From positions 1 through 9,384 of the forward strand of contig DAOUSP010000038.1 in assembly GCA_030627155.1 (NCBI GenBank): 9,384 nt of DNA, in the 5' to 3' direction. Source of the stretch: Candidatus Aminicenantota bacterium. Its GTDB lineage: Bacteria > Acidobacteriota > Aminicenantia > Aminicenantales > Aminicenantaceae. Numbering within the stretch: the stretch's first letter is position 1; every line of letters starts with the position of its first letter. The notes under the pieces were generated by a model. That model saw only the letters and a program-made list of their open reading frames with translations, was not told the origin of the DNA and did not search any database. Position numbers and translations under genes: made by a program. This document shows positions 1-6,952 of this stretch, one piece after another.

Positions 1-403
1 CAACACGGAAAGGGCAATCAATCGGCTCCATGAACACCCTTCCTTGAAGGTTCAAAATCCCAACTTTTCGGCCCTCTCCATCTTCGAATATATAGGTCCC
101 TCTGCCAGGATTTTGTGGGGGATAATTGGCCGGGCGCAACAACCTTGGTTCTCTTCCAATAAAAGAAAAGACTTCTCTTTTGTCCCAAACATGATTTCCT
201 GATGTTAATACATTGACTTCAGACAAGAGCTCCCGGCAAATATTCTCAGTTATTCCCGCACCGCCTGCGGCATTTTCTCCGTTTGCTATGATTAGTGTGG
301 GAGAGTACTTTGATTTTAATTGTGGCAGAAATTTCTTTAGCACTTTTCTTCCAGGACGACCGATAATATCTCCGATAAAAAGAATACCGATTTTATCTTG
401 CAT
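1..403 (-). CDS. ymdB: YmdB-family metallophosphoesterase (TIGR00282), 5' part only
   Basis: Minus-strand reading from an ATG at 403 stays open to the left edge, giving 134 residues of a protein whose family is usually about 260 residues, so roughly half is missing. Family members are cytoplasmic calcineurin-like phosphodiesterases; the Bacillus member hydrolyses 2',3'-cyclic nucleotides. Visible motifs are IGDIIGRPG (D12), NGENAAGGAG (residues 41-50, with E43 and N44) and SGNHVWD (N70, H71), which match the conserved N-terminal metal ligands; the later histidines lie outside the window. The start overlaps the 3' end of rny by 11 bases in another frame, with a weak GAGGG about nine bases upstream, so translation is probably coupled. 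Pairing rny with ymdB is a common gene order. Family assignment is firm; the substrate in this organism is inferred. Confidence 0.93.
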   Translation of the reverse strand, partial: MQDKIGILFIGDIIGRPGRKVLKKFLPQLKSKYSPTLIIANGENAAGGAGITENICRELLSEVNVLTSGNHVWDKREVFSFIGREPRLLRPANYPPQNPGRGTYIFEDGEGRKVGILNLQGRVFMEPIDCPFRV

Positions 404-1955
404 ATTCTACAGCCCTCATTTCCCGTATTACTGTGACTTTTACCTGGCCTGGATAATCTAACTCGTCTTTAATTTTTTGAGCGATTTCTTTTGCGGCCAA
501 GACTGCCTTATCATCGGTGATTTTTTGGCTCTCAACAATGATTCTGATTTCTCTTCCTGCCTGAAGAGCAAATGCTCTTGCTACGCCATCATAAGAATTG
601 GCAATTTCTTCCAACTTCTCAACTCTCTTGATATAGTTTTCTAAAAGCTCTCGTCTGGCTCCAGGCCTTGCTGCGGATAAAGTGTCTGCCGTCTGCACCA
701 AAACAGCTTCGATAGATGGAAAATCGATATCTCTGTGATGAGAGGCAATAGCTTGTACAACAGGTTCGGATTCTCCATGCTTTTTAGCCAATTGCACGCT
801 GAGTTCAGTATGAGTCCCTTCAATGTCTTTGTCCACTGCTTTCCCGATGTCATGGAGAAGCCCTGCGCGTAAAGCTATGTTTTGATCCACTCCAAGCTCT
901 TTTGCCATTAACCCCGCTAAAATGGCCACTTCTTTAGAATGCTGGAGGACATTTTGCCCAAAACTTGTACGGTATTTCAATTTTCCAAGAAGCTTAATAA
1001 TCTCTGGATGTAGGTCCTGAACCCTTAACTCAAGGGTTACAGCTTCTCCTTCTTGCTTAATTTTTTCTTCGAGTTCTTCTTTGACTGTTTCTACAACGTC
1101 CTCAATTCGTGCCGGATGAATCCTTCCATCAATAACGAGTTTTTCTATTGCCATCCGCGCCATTTCTCTTCGAATCGGGTCAAAACTTGAAAGAATCACA
1201 GCTTCCGGAGTGTCGTCCACAATGATATCTACTCCTGTTGCCAATTCCAATGCCCGAATATTGCGGCCCTCTCTTCCGATGATACGGCCTTTCATTTCAT
1301 CAGATGGGAGATCCACAACAGAGACTGTTGTTTCAACCACATGTTCAGCCGCTGATCTCTGAATGGCCTGGCTGATAATCTCGCGCGCTAAAGCCTGGCT
1401 CTTTTCTCTGGTTTCTTCTTCGATCTTACGAACAGTCTGAATGGACTCTAATTTAGCTTCGTCTTCGATCTTTTTTTGCAGCTCCTTTTTAGCCTCCTCA
1501 GGTGTTAGATTCGCAATCCTTCCCAAGTCTTCAATGGCCTGCTGGAGTAACTTATTATATTCGTTTTCCTTTTCAGAGAGTTCTTTTTCTCTGTCATACA
1601 ATCCCTTTTCTTTTACTGCAAAATCTCTTTCCTTGTTTTCTAAAATGCGAAACTTCCGCTCGAGGTTTTCTTCTTTATTGACCAGGCGGCGTTCTGTCTC
1701 ATTAAACTTTCTCCGCCGCTCATGAGTCTGTCTTTCAAAATCTGCCTTGAGATTCAAGAACTTCTCTTTAGCTTCTAAAGAAGCTTCCCTTTTTGTTTTT
1801 TCTGCCTCTTCGCGTGCTTTATTAATTATCTCTTTAGCTTCTTTCGTCGCATTAAAGACAGAACGAGACCCAGCAGCTTTTTTAATAAAGATAAAAACGA
1901 TAAATCCTGATAAAGAAATCAGGATACCAAGAAAAATCAATAATATTGAATTCAC
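393..1955 (-). CDS. rny: Ribonuclease Y (membrane-anchored endoribonuclease)
   Basis: 520 residues, the usual family length. RNase Y initiates mRNA decay by endonucleolytic cleavage at the inner face of the membrane. In order: one hydrophobic N-terminal membrane segment (about residues 3-25), a long charged coiled coil (about 30-200, rich in K, E and R), a KH RNA-binding domain with the GRIIGREGRN loop at 223-232, and an HD catalytic domain with H339, the H368-D369 pair and D424 followed by SAARPGARRE. The start is GTG at 1955; AGGAGG at 1964-1969 lies eight bases upstream, and the membrane segment follows at once, so no upstream start is needed. It lies between zapA (104-base spacer) and ymdB (11-base overlap). 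The spacer can pair with this Shine-Dalgarno, described separately. All expected catalytic and RNA-binding motifs are present. Confidence 0.98.
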   Translation of the reverse strand: MNSILLIFLGILISLSGFIVFIFIKKAAGSRSVFNATKEAKEIINKAREEAEKTKREASLEAKEKFLNLKADFERQTHERRRKFNETERRLVNKEENLERKFRILENKERDFAVKEKGLYDREKELSEKENEYNKLLQQAIEDLGRIANLTPEEAKKELQKKIEDEAKLESIQTVRKIEEETREKSQALAREIISQAIQRSAAEHVVETTVSVVDLPSDEMKGRIIGREGRNIRALELATGVDIIVDDTPEAVILSSFDPIRREMARMAIEKLVIDGRIHPARIEDVVETVKEELEEKIKQEGEAVTLELRVQDLHPEIIKLLGKLKYRTSFGQNVLQHSKEVAILAGLMAKELGVDQNIALRAGLLHDIGKAVDKDIEGTHTELSVQLAKKHGESEPVVQAIASHHRDIDFPSIEAVLVQTADTLSAARPGARRELLENYIKRVEKLEEIANSYDGVARAFALQAGREIRIIVESQKITDDKAVLAAKEIAQKIKDELDYPGQVKVTVIREMRAVEYAR

Positions 1956-2003
1956 TTTGACTACCTCCTATTAGGGGCGTCAAAGGAGATGAAAATTAGG
2001 AGG
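1955..2003 (-). promoter_or_regulatory. Candidate structured leader covering the rny ribosome-binding site
   Basis: On the minus strand CCTCCTA (2003-1997) is perfectly complementary to TAGGAGG (1970-1964), which includes the rny Shine-Dalgarno, giving a 7-bp stem with a 26-base loop. A second pairing, CTTTGA (1985-1980) with TCAAAG (1960-1955), encloses the same Shine-Dalgarno and reaches the first base of the GTG start. The two stems cross each other, and only three bases lie between their 3' strands, so they are more likely alternatives than a pseudoknot. The complementarity is seen in the sequence. A role in holding rny translation down is inferred, and no known riboswitch class is recognised here. 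Confidence 0.4.
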
Positions 2004-2059
2004 GCAAATAAATCCTTGTATCTAATCCATCGATAATTGCTCTCATCATAATTTTGAAT

Positions 2060-2389
2060 CTATTTCGTAGCCTCATCGATTTCTTTGTATCTATTCACAT
2101 CTTTGGAAATGCAGCCCTCCAAACCTTCTATTTCATTCTCCATATGCCCAATCACTTCATTGAGTTGATCCATTTTTTTTTGCGAGAGAAAAAACTCATC
2201 CGCAATGTTTAATGACGCAAGAACCGCGATTTTTAATGTATCTACTGACTTTGATTTCACTGCAACCTCTCGCATTTTTTGATCAACATAAGAAGTAAGA
2301 TGGCTTATGTATTTTTCATCTTCTTCTCCTTTGACCCTTATCTTGTATTTCTGTCCGTAGATTTCTATTTCAATGATTTTATCAATCAT
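2060..2389 (-). CDS. zapA: Cell division protein ZapA-like
   Basis: 109 residues, typical of ZapA, a cytoplasmic protein that bundles FtsZ filaments at the division ring. The N-terminal part (about 4-60) has the family pattern: a beta strand beginning EIEIYGQKYKIR, then a helix with YVDQKMREVA and a conserved-looking hydrophobic stretch TLKIAVLASLNIADE. Residues from about 65 onward form a long charged helix expected to dimerise as a coiled coil. The ATG overlaps the upstream gene's stop (ATGA at 2386-2389), and no good Shine-Dalgarno precedes it, which points to translation by reinitiation. It follows a coiled-coil gene resembling ZapB and precedes rny. The family call rests on sequence pattern, length and context. 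Confidence 0.88.
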   Translation of the reverse strand: MIDKIIEIEIYGQKYKIRVKGEEDEKYISHLTSYVDQKMREVAVKSKSVDTLKIAVLASLNIADEFFLSQKKMDQLNEVIGHMENEIEGLEGCISKDVNRYKEIDEATK

Positions 2390-2646
2390 ATTCCGAGTTG
2401 GTCTATTTGGTTTATTATGCTTTCAACCTTTCCTATTATAACATTTCTTTCTTCTTCATATTTCTTTAAATCTTCATCGAGTTTAACAGATTTTCTTGCC
2501 TTCTCCTCAAAATTCTTTTTTTGAGCTTTCAACTCTTTCACCTGTTGTCTTAATGCTTCATTTTCAGCCATAAGCTTATTTATATAATCAACAACCTGGG
2601 AAATTTTCCCTTCTAAAATTTTAATCCTTTCTAACTCACTTGTCAA
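2386..2646 (-). CDS. Small coiled-coil protein, ZapB-like, partner candidate for ZapA
   Basis: 86 residues, almost entirely predicted helix with heptad-like spacing of I, L and V (for example ERIKILEGKISQVVDYINKL), many K, E and Q residues, and no membrane segment or enzymatic motif. The start is TTG at 2646: AAGGAGGG at 2651-2658 leaves five bases between GGAGG and the TTG, and no ATG or GTG is better placed. The gene overlaps the 3' end of pheT by 11 bases, and its stop overlaps the zapA start (ATGA). Length, composition and position next to zapA resemble ZapB, the coiled-coil protein that links ZapA to the chromosome-terminus machinery in enterobacteria, but low-complexity coiled coils are easily confused, so the role is inferred. 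It is clearly a real gene, given the strong ribosome-binding site and tight packing. Confidence 0.75.
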   Translation of the reverse strand: MTSELERIKILEGKISQVVDYINKLMAENEALRQQVKELKAQKKNFEEKARKSVKLDEDLKKYEEERNVIIGKVESIINQIDQLGI

Positions 2647-4696
2647 TTTTCCCTCCTTCCCTTAATTGAAAATTAAACTCAGCCTTCAAAGTTTTAATGA
2701 TTCTCTCCTGCAAGGCATCCACTTCTTCAGCCAGGAGTGTTCTCTGAGGGTGACAAAACACAAATCGTAAAGACAAGCTCACCTTTCCTTTGGGAATGGA
2801 AGGGCCTGAAAAGCGATCATAAATATAAAATTGATTCAGGTAGGGAATAGAACACTTTTCCACTGCGGCCTTTATTTTCTGATAAGTCACTTCTTGTGAG
2901 GCAATAAACGAAATATCCCGTGAAATGCCAGGAAATCTCGTCACAGGACGATACTGAAACTTCTTAGCCTGTTTTTCCAACAACATTTCCAGTTTAAATT
3001 CCGCTGCCCAGACCTCATCTTCTATAGAATAGCTATCCAAAATGTCTCTTCTAACTAATCCCATAAAACCAACCGGTTCTCCTTTAAAATGCAAGGAAAG
3101 AGAATGTCCGGGCTCAAAATATGTGTGGTCTTCTTCGCGGAATATATATGGATCATAGCGAAGATAATTCATGAAAGCTTCACAGGCACCTTTTAGCCGG
3201 AAAAAGTCTGTTTCTTCATTTCTTGATTGCCAGTGAGCAGTTCCAACTCGCCCGGTGGTTGCCAAAGCCAGCATGCACTGCTCAGTGCAGGAATCATTTT
3301 GCCAAAAGTAAACATTTCCTGTTTCAAAAACATGGACACCTTCAGCACCTCTGTTCAAATTCCAGGAAATGTTCTCGAGTAAACCGCCAATGAGAGTCGT
3401 CCTTAGAATAGAGGCCTTTGAAGATACCGGGTTCCTGACTTCGATTGGTTTCCTTCCTGATTGAAGTTTCGCTTCTTTCTCTTCATTAACAAAGCTGAAG
3501 TTTACAACTTCATCAAAGCCATAATGAAACAGGATTTGGCGGAGCTTATGGAACGCCTTCCTTTTCGGTGAAAGAGCCGGCTCTAACGTTTCAAATGGAG
3601 GCAGTTTGGCTGGAATCTTATCATAGCCATAGAAACGGACAATCTCTTCGATAAGGTCAGCTTCTCTTTCAACATCGACTCTAAAGGGAGGAGATTTGAC
3701 CTGCCAGACTCCCTTTTGTGTCCTTTCTATCTGGAAACCAAGTTTAGAAAGGGTCTCTTCAATGAATTCCTCTTGAATCTCTAATCCAAGGAGGCCTGCA
3801 ACCCGGTGGTTGCGAAGCACAATCGTCTTCGGTTTTCTGGGTTCTGAGTAGATGTCAAGAATCCCTTTTGTCGCCTTTCCTCCCATTTGAGTCAGTATGG
3901 AAGCTGCCATCAATGCTGCTTGCGGGGGGAAAGACTCATCCGCTCCTCGTTCGAAGCGATAAGATGCCTCTGTTTTAATCCCGAGTTTTTTTGAGGTTTT
4001 CCGTACAGAAACAGGGTCGAAGTAGGCGCTTTCTATAAAAACATCCTGTGTTTCATTTGAAACTGATGTTTCTTGCCCTCCTATGACTCCAGCCAGTGCT
4101 ACGGGTTTAACTTCATCGGCAATCACAAGCATGTCCGAAGAAAGAGCAAGAGTATCTCCTTCTAAGCTTATTAAGCTTTCACTTTTCTTGGCTTTGCACA
4201 CGATGATTTTCCGGCCAGTTAATTTGTCAAGGTCAAAAGCATGAATTGGCTGTGCTGTGGAAAATAGAACATAATTTGTAACATCGACAACATTATTAAT
4301 AGGACTCAAGCCAATTGCTTTGATTTTTTCTCTTAGCCAATAAGGAGAAGGGCCTACATGGACCCCTCGGACGATGATTCCACAGTAACGAGGGCAAAGG
4401 TCCTCATCTAAGATTTTGATATTAATAAGGTCAGACGTTTTCTCATTCAGTTCGATCAAAGGCCAGCTTTGTTCTTTAAGAGGACGTCCCAACGCTACTG
4501 CAAGTTCCCTTGCTACACCAAGGTGGCCAAGTGTATCAGGGCGGTTCGCATAAGTCTCGATGTCCAGGATGGTATCGTTTTCATTTTCTTCCCAGTCATC
4601 GACCATCAATCCAATATTATTCAGGGTATCAACCAGTTCAGAAGTAGAAATATCCAAGTCGATATATTGTTTGAGCCAACTTAAACTTATCTTCAT
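2636..4696 (-). CDS. pheT: Phenylalanyl-tRNA synthetase beta subunit, short form without the B2 domain
   Basis: 686 residues against about 795 in E. coli. The beta subunit pairs with PheS to charge tRNA-Phe and carries the editing site that removes mischarged tyrosine. Order seen: B1 start (MKISLSWLKQYIDLD, 1-35); directly after it the segment TILDIETYANRPDTLGHLGVA (42-62), which in long forms comes after the EMAP-like B2 domain; B3/B4 editing region (about 95-290, with NNVVDVTNYV and PIHAFD); B5 (about 290-365, with DLIEEIVRFYGYDKIP); core-like region (about 375-570); and a C-terminal ferredoxin-like anticodon-binding domain (about 585-680, with RFPGISRDISF). The roughly 110 missing residues match B2. 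The start overlaps the pheS stop as ATGA (4693-4696) with a weak Shine-Dalgarno, so it is probably translated by coupling. The reading frame is otherwise intact. Confidence 0.97.
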   Translation of the reverse strand: MKISLSWLKQYIDLDISTSELVDTLNNIGLMVDDWEENENDTILDIETYANRPDTLGHLGVARELAVALGRPLKEQSWPLIELNEKTSDLINIKILDEDLCPRYCGIIVRGVHVGPSPYWLREKIKAIGLSPINNVVDVTNYVLFSTAQPIHAFDLDKLTGRKIIVCKAKKSESLISLEGDTLALSSDMLVIADEVKPVALAGVIGGQETSVSNETQDVFIESAYFDPVSVRKTSKKLGIKTEASYRFERGADESFPPQAALMAASILTQMGGKATKGILDIYSEPRKPKTIVLRNHRVAGLLGLEIQEEFIEETLSKLGFQIERTQKGVWQVKSPPFRVDVEREADLIEEIVRFYGYDKIPAKLPPFETLEPALSPKRKAFHKLRQILFHYGFDEVVNFSFVNEEKEAKLQSGRKPIEVRNPVSSKASILRTTLIGGLLENISWNLNRGAEGVHVFETGNVYFWQNDSCTEQCMLALATTGRVGTAHWQSRNEETDFFRLKGACEAFMNYLRYDPYIFREEDHTYFEPGHSLSLHFKGEPVGFMGLVRRDILDSYSIEDEVWAAEFKLEMLLEKQAKKFQYRPVTRFPGISRDISFIASQEVTYQKIKAAVEKCSIPYLNQFYIYDRFSGPSIPKGKVSLSLRFVFCHPQRTLLAEEVDALQERIIKTLKAEFNFQLREGGKIDK

Positions 4697-5727
4697 TTTC
4701 GTAAGACCTGCCTAATGAATCTTAAATCATTCTCATAAAAATTTCTCATGTCAGAAATCTGGAAAGCAAACATTGCTGTCCGATCAATGCCCATCCCAAA
4801 CGCAAATCCGGAGTGCTTTTCAGGGTCAATATTAACGTTCTTAAGTACCTGAGGGTCAACCATCCCTGCGCCCAGTATTTCTATCCACCCGCTTCCCCCG
4901 CAAACCCGGCAGTCTTCGTTTTTGCCATCACAAACCGTGCATTCTATGTCGACTTCTGCAGATGGTTCTGTAAAAGGGAAAAAACTCGGCCGGAATCTTA
5001 TTTTAATATTCTCATTAAACAAGGCCTTGAGAAAATACTCCAATGTCCCTTTTAGATGAGCAAATGTGATGCCAACATCAATTACCAATCCTTCTACTTG
5101 AAAAAACATCGGGAGATGAGTGGGGTCAGGTGTTTCTTTCCGGAAGACTTTCCCAGGAATTATGATCCTGATGGGGGGTTTTTTCTTTTCCATCACTCTG
5201 ATTTGAACAGGAGAGGTATGAGTACGGAGAAGTAGATCATCTTTAATATAGAGAGTATCCCAATCGTCACGAGCAGGGTGATGCTGGGGGAAATTCAACG
5301 CCTCAAAATTGTAATAATCGGTTTCTATTTCTGGCCCTTCTTCAATGGCAAATCCCATAGTCAAGAATATCTGCTCGATCTCCTGCTGAAAGTGAACTAT
5401 TGGATGCGGGGAACCTAAATATACGTCCTTCCCTGGAAGGGTCAGGTCATACGTCTTCTCGACCTTTTTGGCTGTACTGAATTCTTCCTGAAGCACCTGG
5501 AGCTTTGTTTGAACATACTCTTTCAGCTCGTTTATGATTTTCCCAGCCTCTGGCCTTTCTTCTGGTTTTAGAGTCTTGAAATCCTCAAAAAGAAGAGATA
5601 CATAGCCCTTTTTCCGGCTTAAAAACAGATTGCGCAGTTCCTGAAGCCCTTTTTTATCTTGAATGAGGGTTATTTCTCTATTAAATTGTGTTTTGTATTT
5701 TTCTATTTTATTCTTAAGTTCTTTCAT
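4693..5727 (-). CDS. pheS: Phenylalanyl-tRNA synthetase alpha subunit
   Basis: 344 residues, normal length. This is the catalytic subunit of the heterotetrameric enzyme that activates phenylalanine and loads tRNA-Phe in the cytoplasm. The N-terminal 90 residues form the helical tRNA-binding arm, including the LSRKKGYVS stretch. The class II core follows: GSPHPI (105-110), RTHTSPVQIRVM (168-179), GKVFRKETPDPTHLPMFFQ (192-210), RPSFFPFTEPSAEVDI (246-261), and motif 3, GFAFGMGIDRTAMF (307-320). Between the last two lies C263-x2-C266-x6-C273-x2-C276, a possible metal knuckle that also occurs in some other bacterial PheS proteins. ATG at 5727 is preceded by a modest CAGGA only a base or two away, and the gene starts 19 bases after the rplT stop, so expression is probably coupled to the ribosomal protein genes. 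Confidence 0.98.
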   Translation of the reverse strand: MKELKNKIEKYKTQFNREITLIQDKKGLQELRNLFLSRKKGYVSLLFEDFKTLKPEERPEAGKIINELKEYVQTKLQVLQEEFSTAKKVEKTYDLTLPGKDVYLGSPHPIVHFQQEIEQIFLTMGFAIEEGPEIETDYYNFEALNFPQHHPARDDWDTLYIKDDLLLRTHTSPVQIRVMEKKKPPIRIIIPGKVFRKETPDPTHLPMFFQVEGLVIDVGITFAHLKGTLEYFLKALFNENIKIRFRPSFFPFTEPSAEVDIECTVCDGKNEDCRVCGGSGWIEILGAGMVDPQVLKNVNIDPEKHSGFAFGMGIDRTAMFAFQISDMRNFYENDLRFIRQVLRK

Positions 5728-5746
5728 TCCTGTTTACACAAATGCC

Positions 5747-6103
5747 TTATGAAGCAGATTCTTTTACCTTCTCGACGATCCGGAAAAATGTTTTCGGAGA
5801 ATTGACGGCAAGGTCTGCTAAGATTTTCCTGTCAAGTTCGATGTTTTTCTCTTTTAGAAGATGAATAAAACGACTGTATGAGAGGCCGTTCTCTTCTGCT
5901 GCTGCTTTTATGCGGATAATCCACAATCTTCTAAAATCTCTCTTCCTGGCTCTTCTGTCCCTGTAAGCATACTGGAGAGCCCGCTCAACAGCTTCTTTCG
6001 CCGTCCTGTAATTGTGGCTTCTCGCTCCCCAGAATCCTTTAGCTAATTTTAATATTTTTGCTCGCTTTTTTCTTCTCTTTGTTCCTCTTTTTACTCTTGG
6101 CAT
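5747..6103 (-). CDS. rplT: 50S ribosomal protein L20
   Basis: 118 residues, the standard length. L20 is a very basic protein that binds 23S rRNA early in large-subunit assembly; in E. coli it also represses its own operon by binding mRNA. Recognisable blocks are MPRVKRGTKRRKKR at the N terminus, KGFWGARSHNYRTAKEAVERAL (22-43), YAYRDRRARKRDFRRLWI (46-63) and NGLSYSRFIHLL (72-83). ATG at 6103 has AAGGAGA about six bases upstream. It lies 95 bases after rpmI, a larger gap than elsewhere in this cluster; the gap contains two possible hairpins. The pheS start follows 19 bases after the stop. Confidence 0.99.
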   Translation of the reverse strand: MPRVKRGTKRRKKRAKILKLAKGFWGARSHNYRTAKEAVERALQYAYRDRRARKRDFRRLWIIRIKAAAEENGLSYSRFIHLLKEKNIELDRKILADLAVNSPKTFFRIVEKVKESAS

Positions 6104-6118
6104 TGTTTTCTCCTTGTA

Positions 6119-6190
6119 TTAGAACCTGGAATTCTAATTATTTTTCGTTTTTGGCTCCATGATAAGAAGCAGTTCCCGTTTCTATTATGG
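6119..6190 (-). promoter_or_regulatory. Two candidate mRNA hairpins between rpmI and rplT
   Basis: On the minus strand CCATAATAG (6190-6182) can pair with TTATCATGG (6165-6157) through eight pairs (one G-U) and one mismatch. TTAGAA (6137-6132) and TTCTAA (6124-6119) form a perfect 6-bp stem with a 7-base loop that ends only a few bases before the rplT Shine-Dalgarno at 6109-6115. Neither has a U-run, so they do not look like terminators. In E. coli, L20 binds mRNA structures in this operon to repress translation; whether these play that part here is inference. Confidence 0.35.
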
Positions 6191-6198
6191 TTTAATTT

Positions 6199-6399
6199 TT
6201 AAAAATCGTATGGAAGCATATTTTTAACCCGTTTCCGGTCAGCATCACTGACCAAGCCTGTCTTTCTTAGACCTCTTTTCCGCTTAGGCGACTTCTTTGT
6301 AAGTATGTGGCTTTTATTTGCTTTACTGTGAAGTATTTTCTTTTTCCCTGTTACTTTGAACCTCTTCTTGGCTCCTTTGTGTGTTTTTAGTTTTGGCAT
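6199..6399 (-). CDS. rpmI: 50S ribosomal protein L35
   Basis: 66 residues, usual size. L35 is a small, very basic protein of the large ribosomal subunit. The opening MPKLKTHKGAKKRFKVTG is diagnostic, as is the later KSPKRKRGLRKTGLVSDAD, and the C terminus is the typical short VKNMLPYDF. ATG at 6399 is preceded by AGGAGG with five bases between, and this Shine-Dalgarno lies inside the infC reading frame. The first 77 bases of rpmI are also read in another frame as the tail of infC, so ribosomes finishing IF3 terminate inside rpmI. This favours coupled or competing translation of the two genes. In E. coli, rpmI translation is the target of L20 feedback. Confidence 0.99.
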   Translation of the reverse strand: MPKLKTHKGAKKRFKVTGKKKILHSKANKSHILTKKSPKRKRGLRKTGLVSDADRKRVKNMLPYDF

Positions 6400-6952
6400 C
6401 TTTTCCTCCTGACTTTATGGGGCTCAATATGGCTGAAATAGCCCAAGGCTGGGTTCGGATTGTTCCATCACGTTGCCCGAGATCCTGAACATTTTCAAGA
6501 ACCCGATCTAATACCTGATGAGCCAACTCTGGCTTTGCCTTTTCTCTTCCGCGAAGCATGACCGTAATCTTGACCTTATTCCCTTCTTTTAGGAATCTTT
6601 GAACGTGCCGAATCTTAAAATTGTAATCGTGTATGCTGATTTTCGGCCTGAATTTGATCTCCTTCACCTGAATCTGTTTCTGGTGCTTCTTTGCTTCGTG
6701 AGCTTTTTTATGTAATTCATAAAGAAACTTTCCATAATCCATGATTCTGCAGACTGGAGGGTTCGCTTGGGGAGCCACTTCAACTAAATCCAGCCCTTTT
6801 TCCTTCGCAAGAAATAGAGCTTCTTTTGTCGAAAGTACGCCCAACTGTTTCTTGTCCTCATCGATTATTCTGACCTCTGTTGCGTGAATCATTTCATTAA
6901 TCCTATGTGGTTTGACTTTCTTCCTAACAGGTTGATACATGCGTCTTCTGAT
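6323..6952 (-). CDS. infC: Translation initiation factor IF-3, probable AUC start, C-terminal tail overlapping rpmI
   Basis: IF3 binds the 30S subunit, keeps it apart from 50S and rejects wrong start codons. Motifs: HRINEMIHATEVRIID near the N terminus, YGKFLYELHKKAHEAKKHQ (central linker), VKEIKFRPKISIHDYNFK, then KVKITVMLRGREKAKPELA in the C-terminal domain. The first ATG is at 6940, but AAGGAGG (6959-6965) is then 18 bases away; an in-frame ATC at 6952 lies six bases from it, giving 209 residues beginning with four extra codons (ATC AGA AGA CGC). Rare Ile-type starts are a known feature of infC and serve IF3 autocontrol. The protein continues about 29 residues beyond the usual end (near LSPIK), with a polar tail read across the start of rpmI. 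If the ATG is used instead, the gene ends at 6940 and encodes 205 residues. Confidence 0.93.
   Translation of the reverse strand: MRRRMYQPVRKKVKPHRINEMIHATEVRIIDEDKKQLGVLSTKEALFLAKEKGLDLVEVAPQANPPVCRIMDYGKFLYELHKKAHEAKKHQKQIQVKEIKFRPKISIHDYNFKIRHVQRFLKEGNKVKITVMLRGREKAKPELAHQVLDRVLENVQDLGQRDGTIRTQPWAISAILSPIKSGGKDAKTKNTQRSQEEVQSNREKENTSQ

Noticed and set aside
213..461. Plus-strand frame opposite the ymdB start and the end of rny
   Set aside because: It is a shadow of two well-supported minus-strand genes, with no Shine-Dalgarno and low-complexity hydrophobic composition.
1956..2059. 6S RNA (ssrS) in the zapA-rny spacer
   Set aside because: 6S RNA is often next to zapA, but this gap is only 104 bases, too short for the usual 180 or so, and does not show the long bulged rod.
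4693..4696. Frameshift between pheS and pheT, or between the coiled-coil gene and zapA (2386-2389)
   Set aside because: Both junctions are clean ATGA stop/start overlaps and each protein has normal family ends, so these are ordinary coupled genes.
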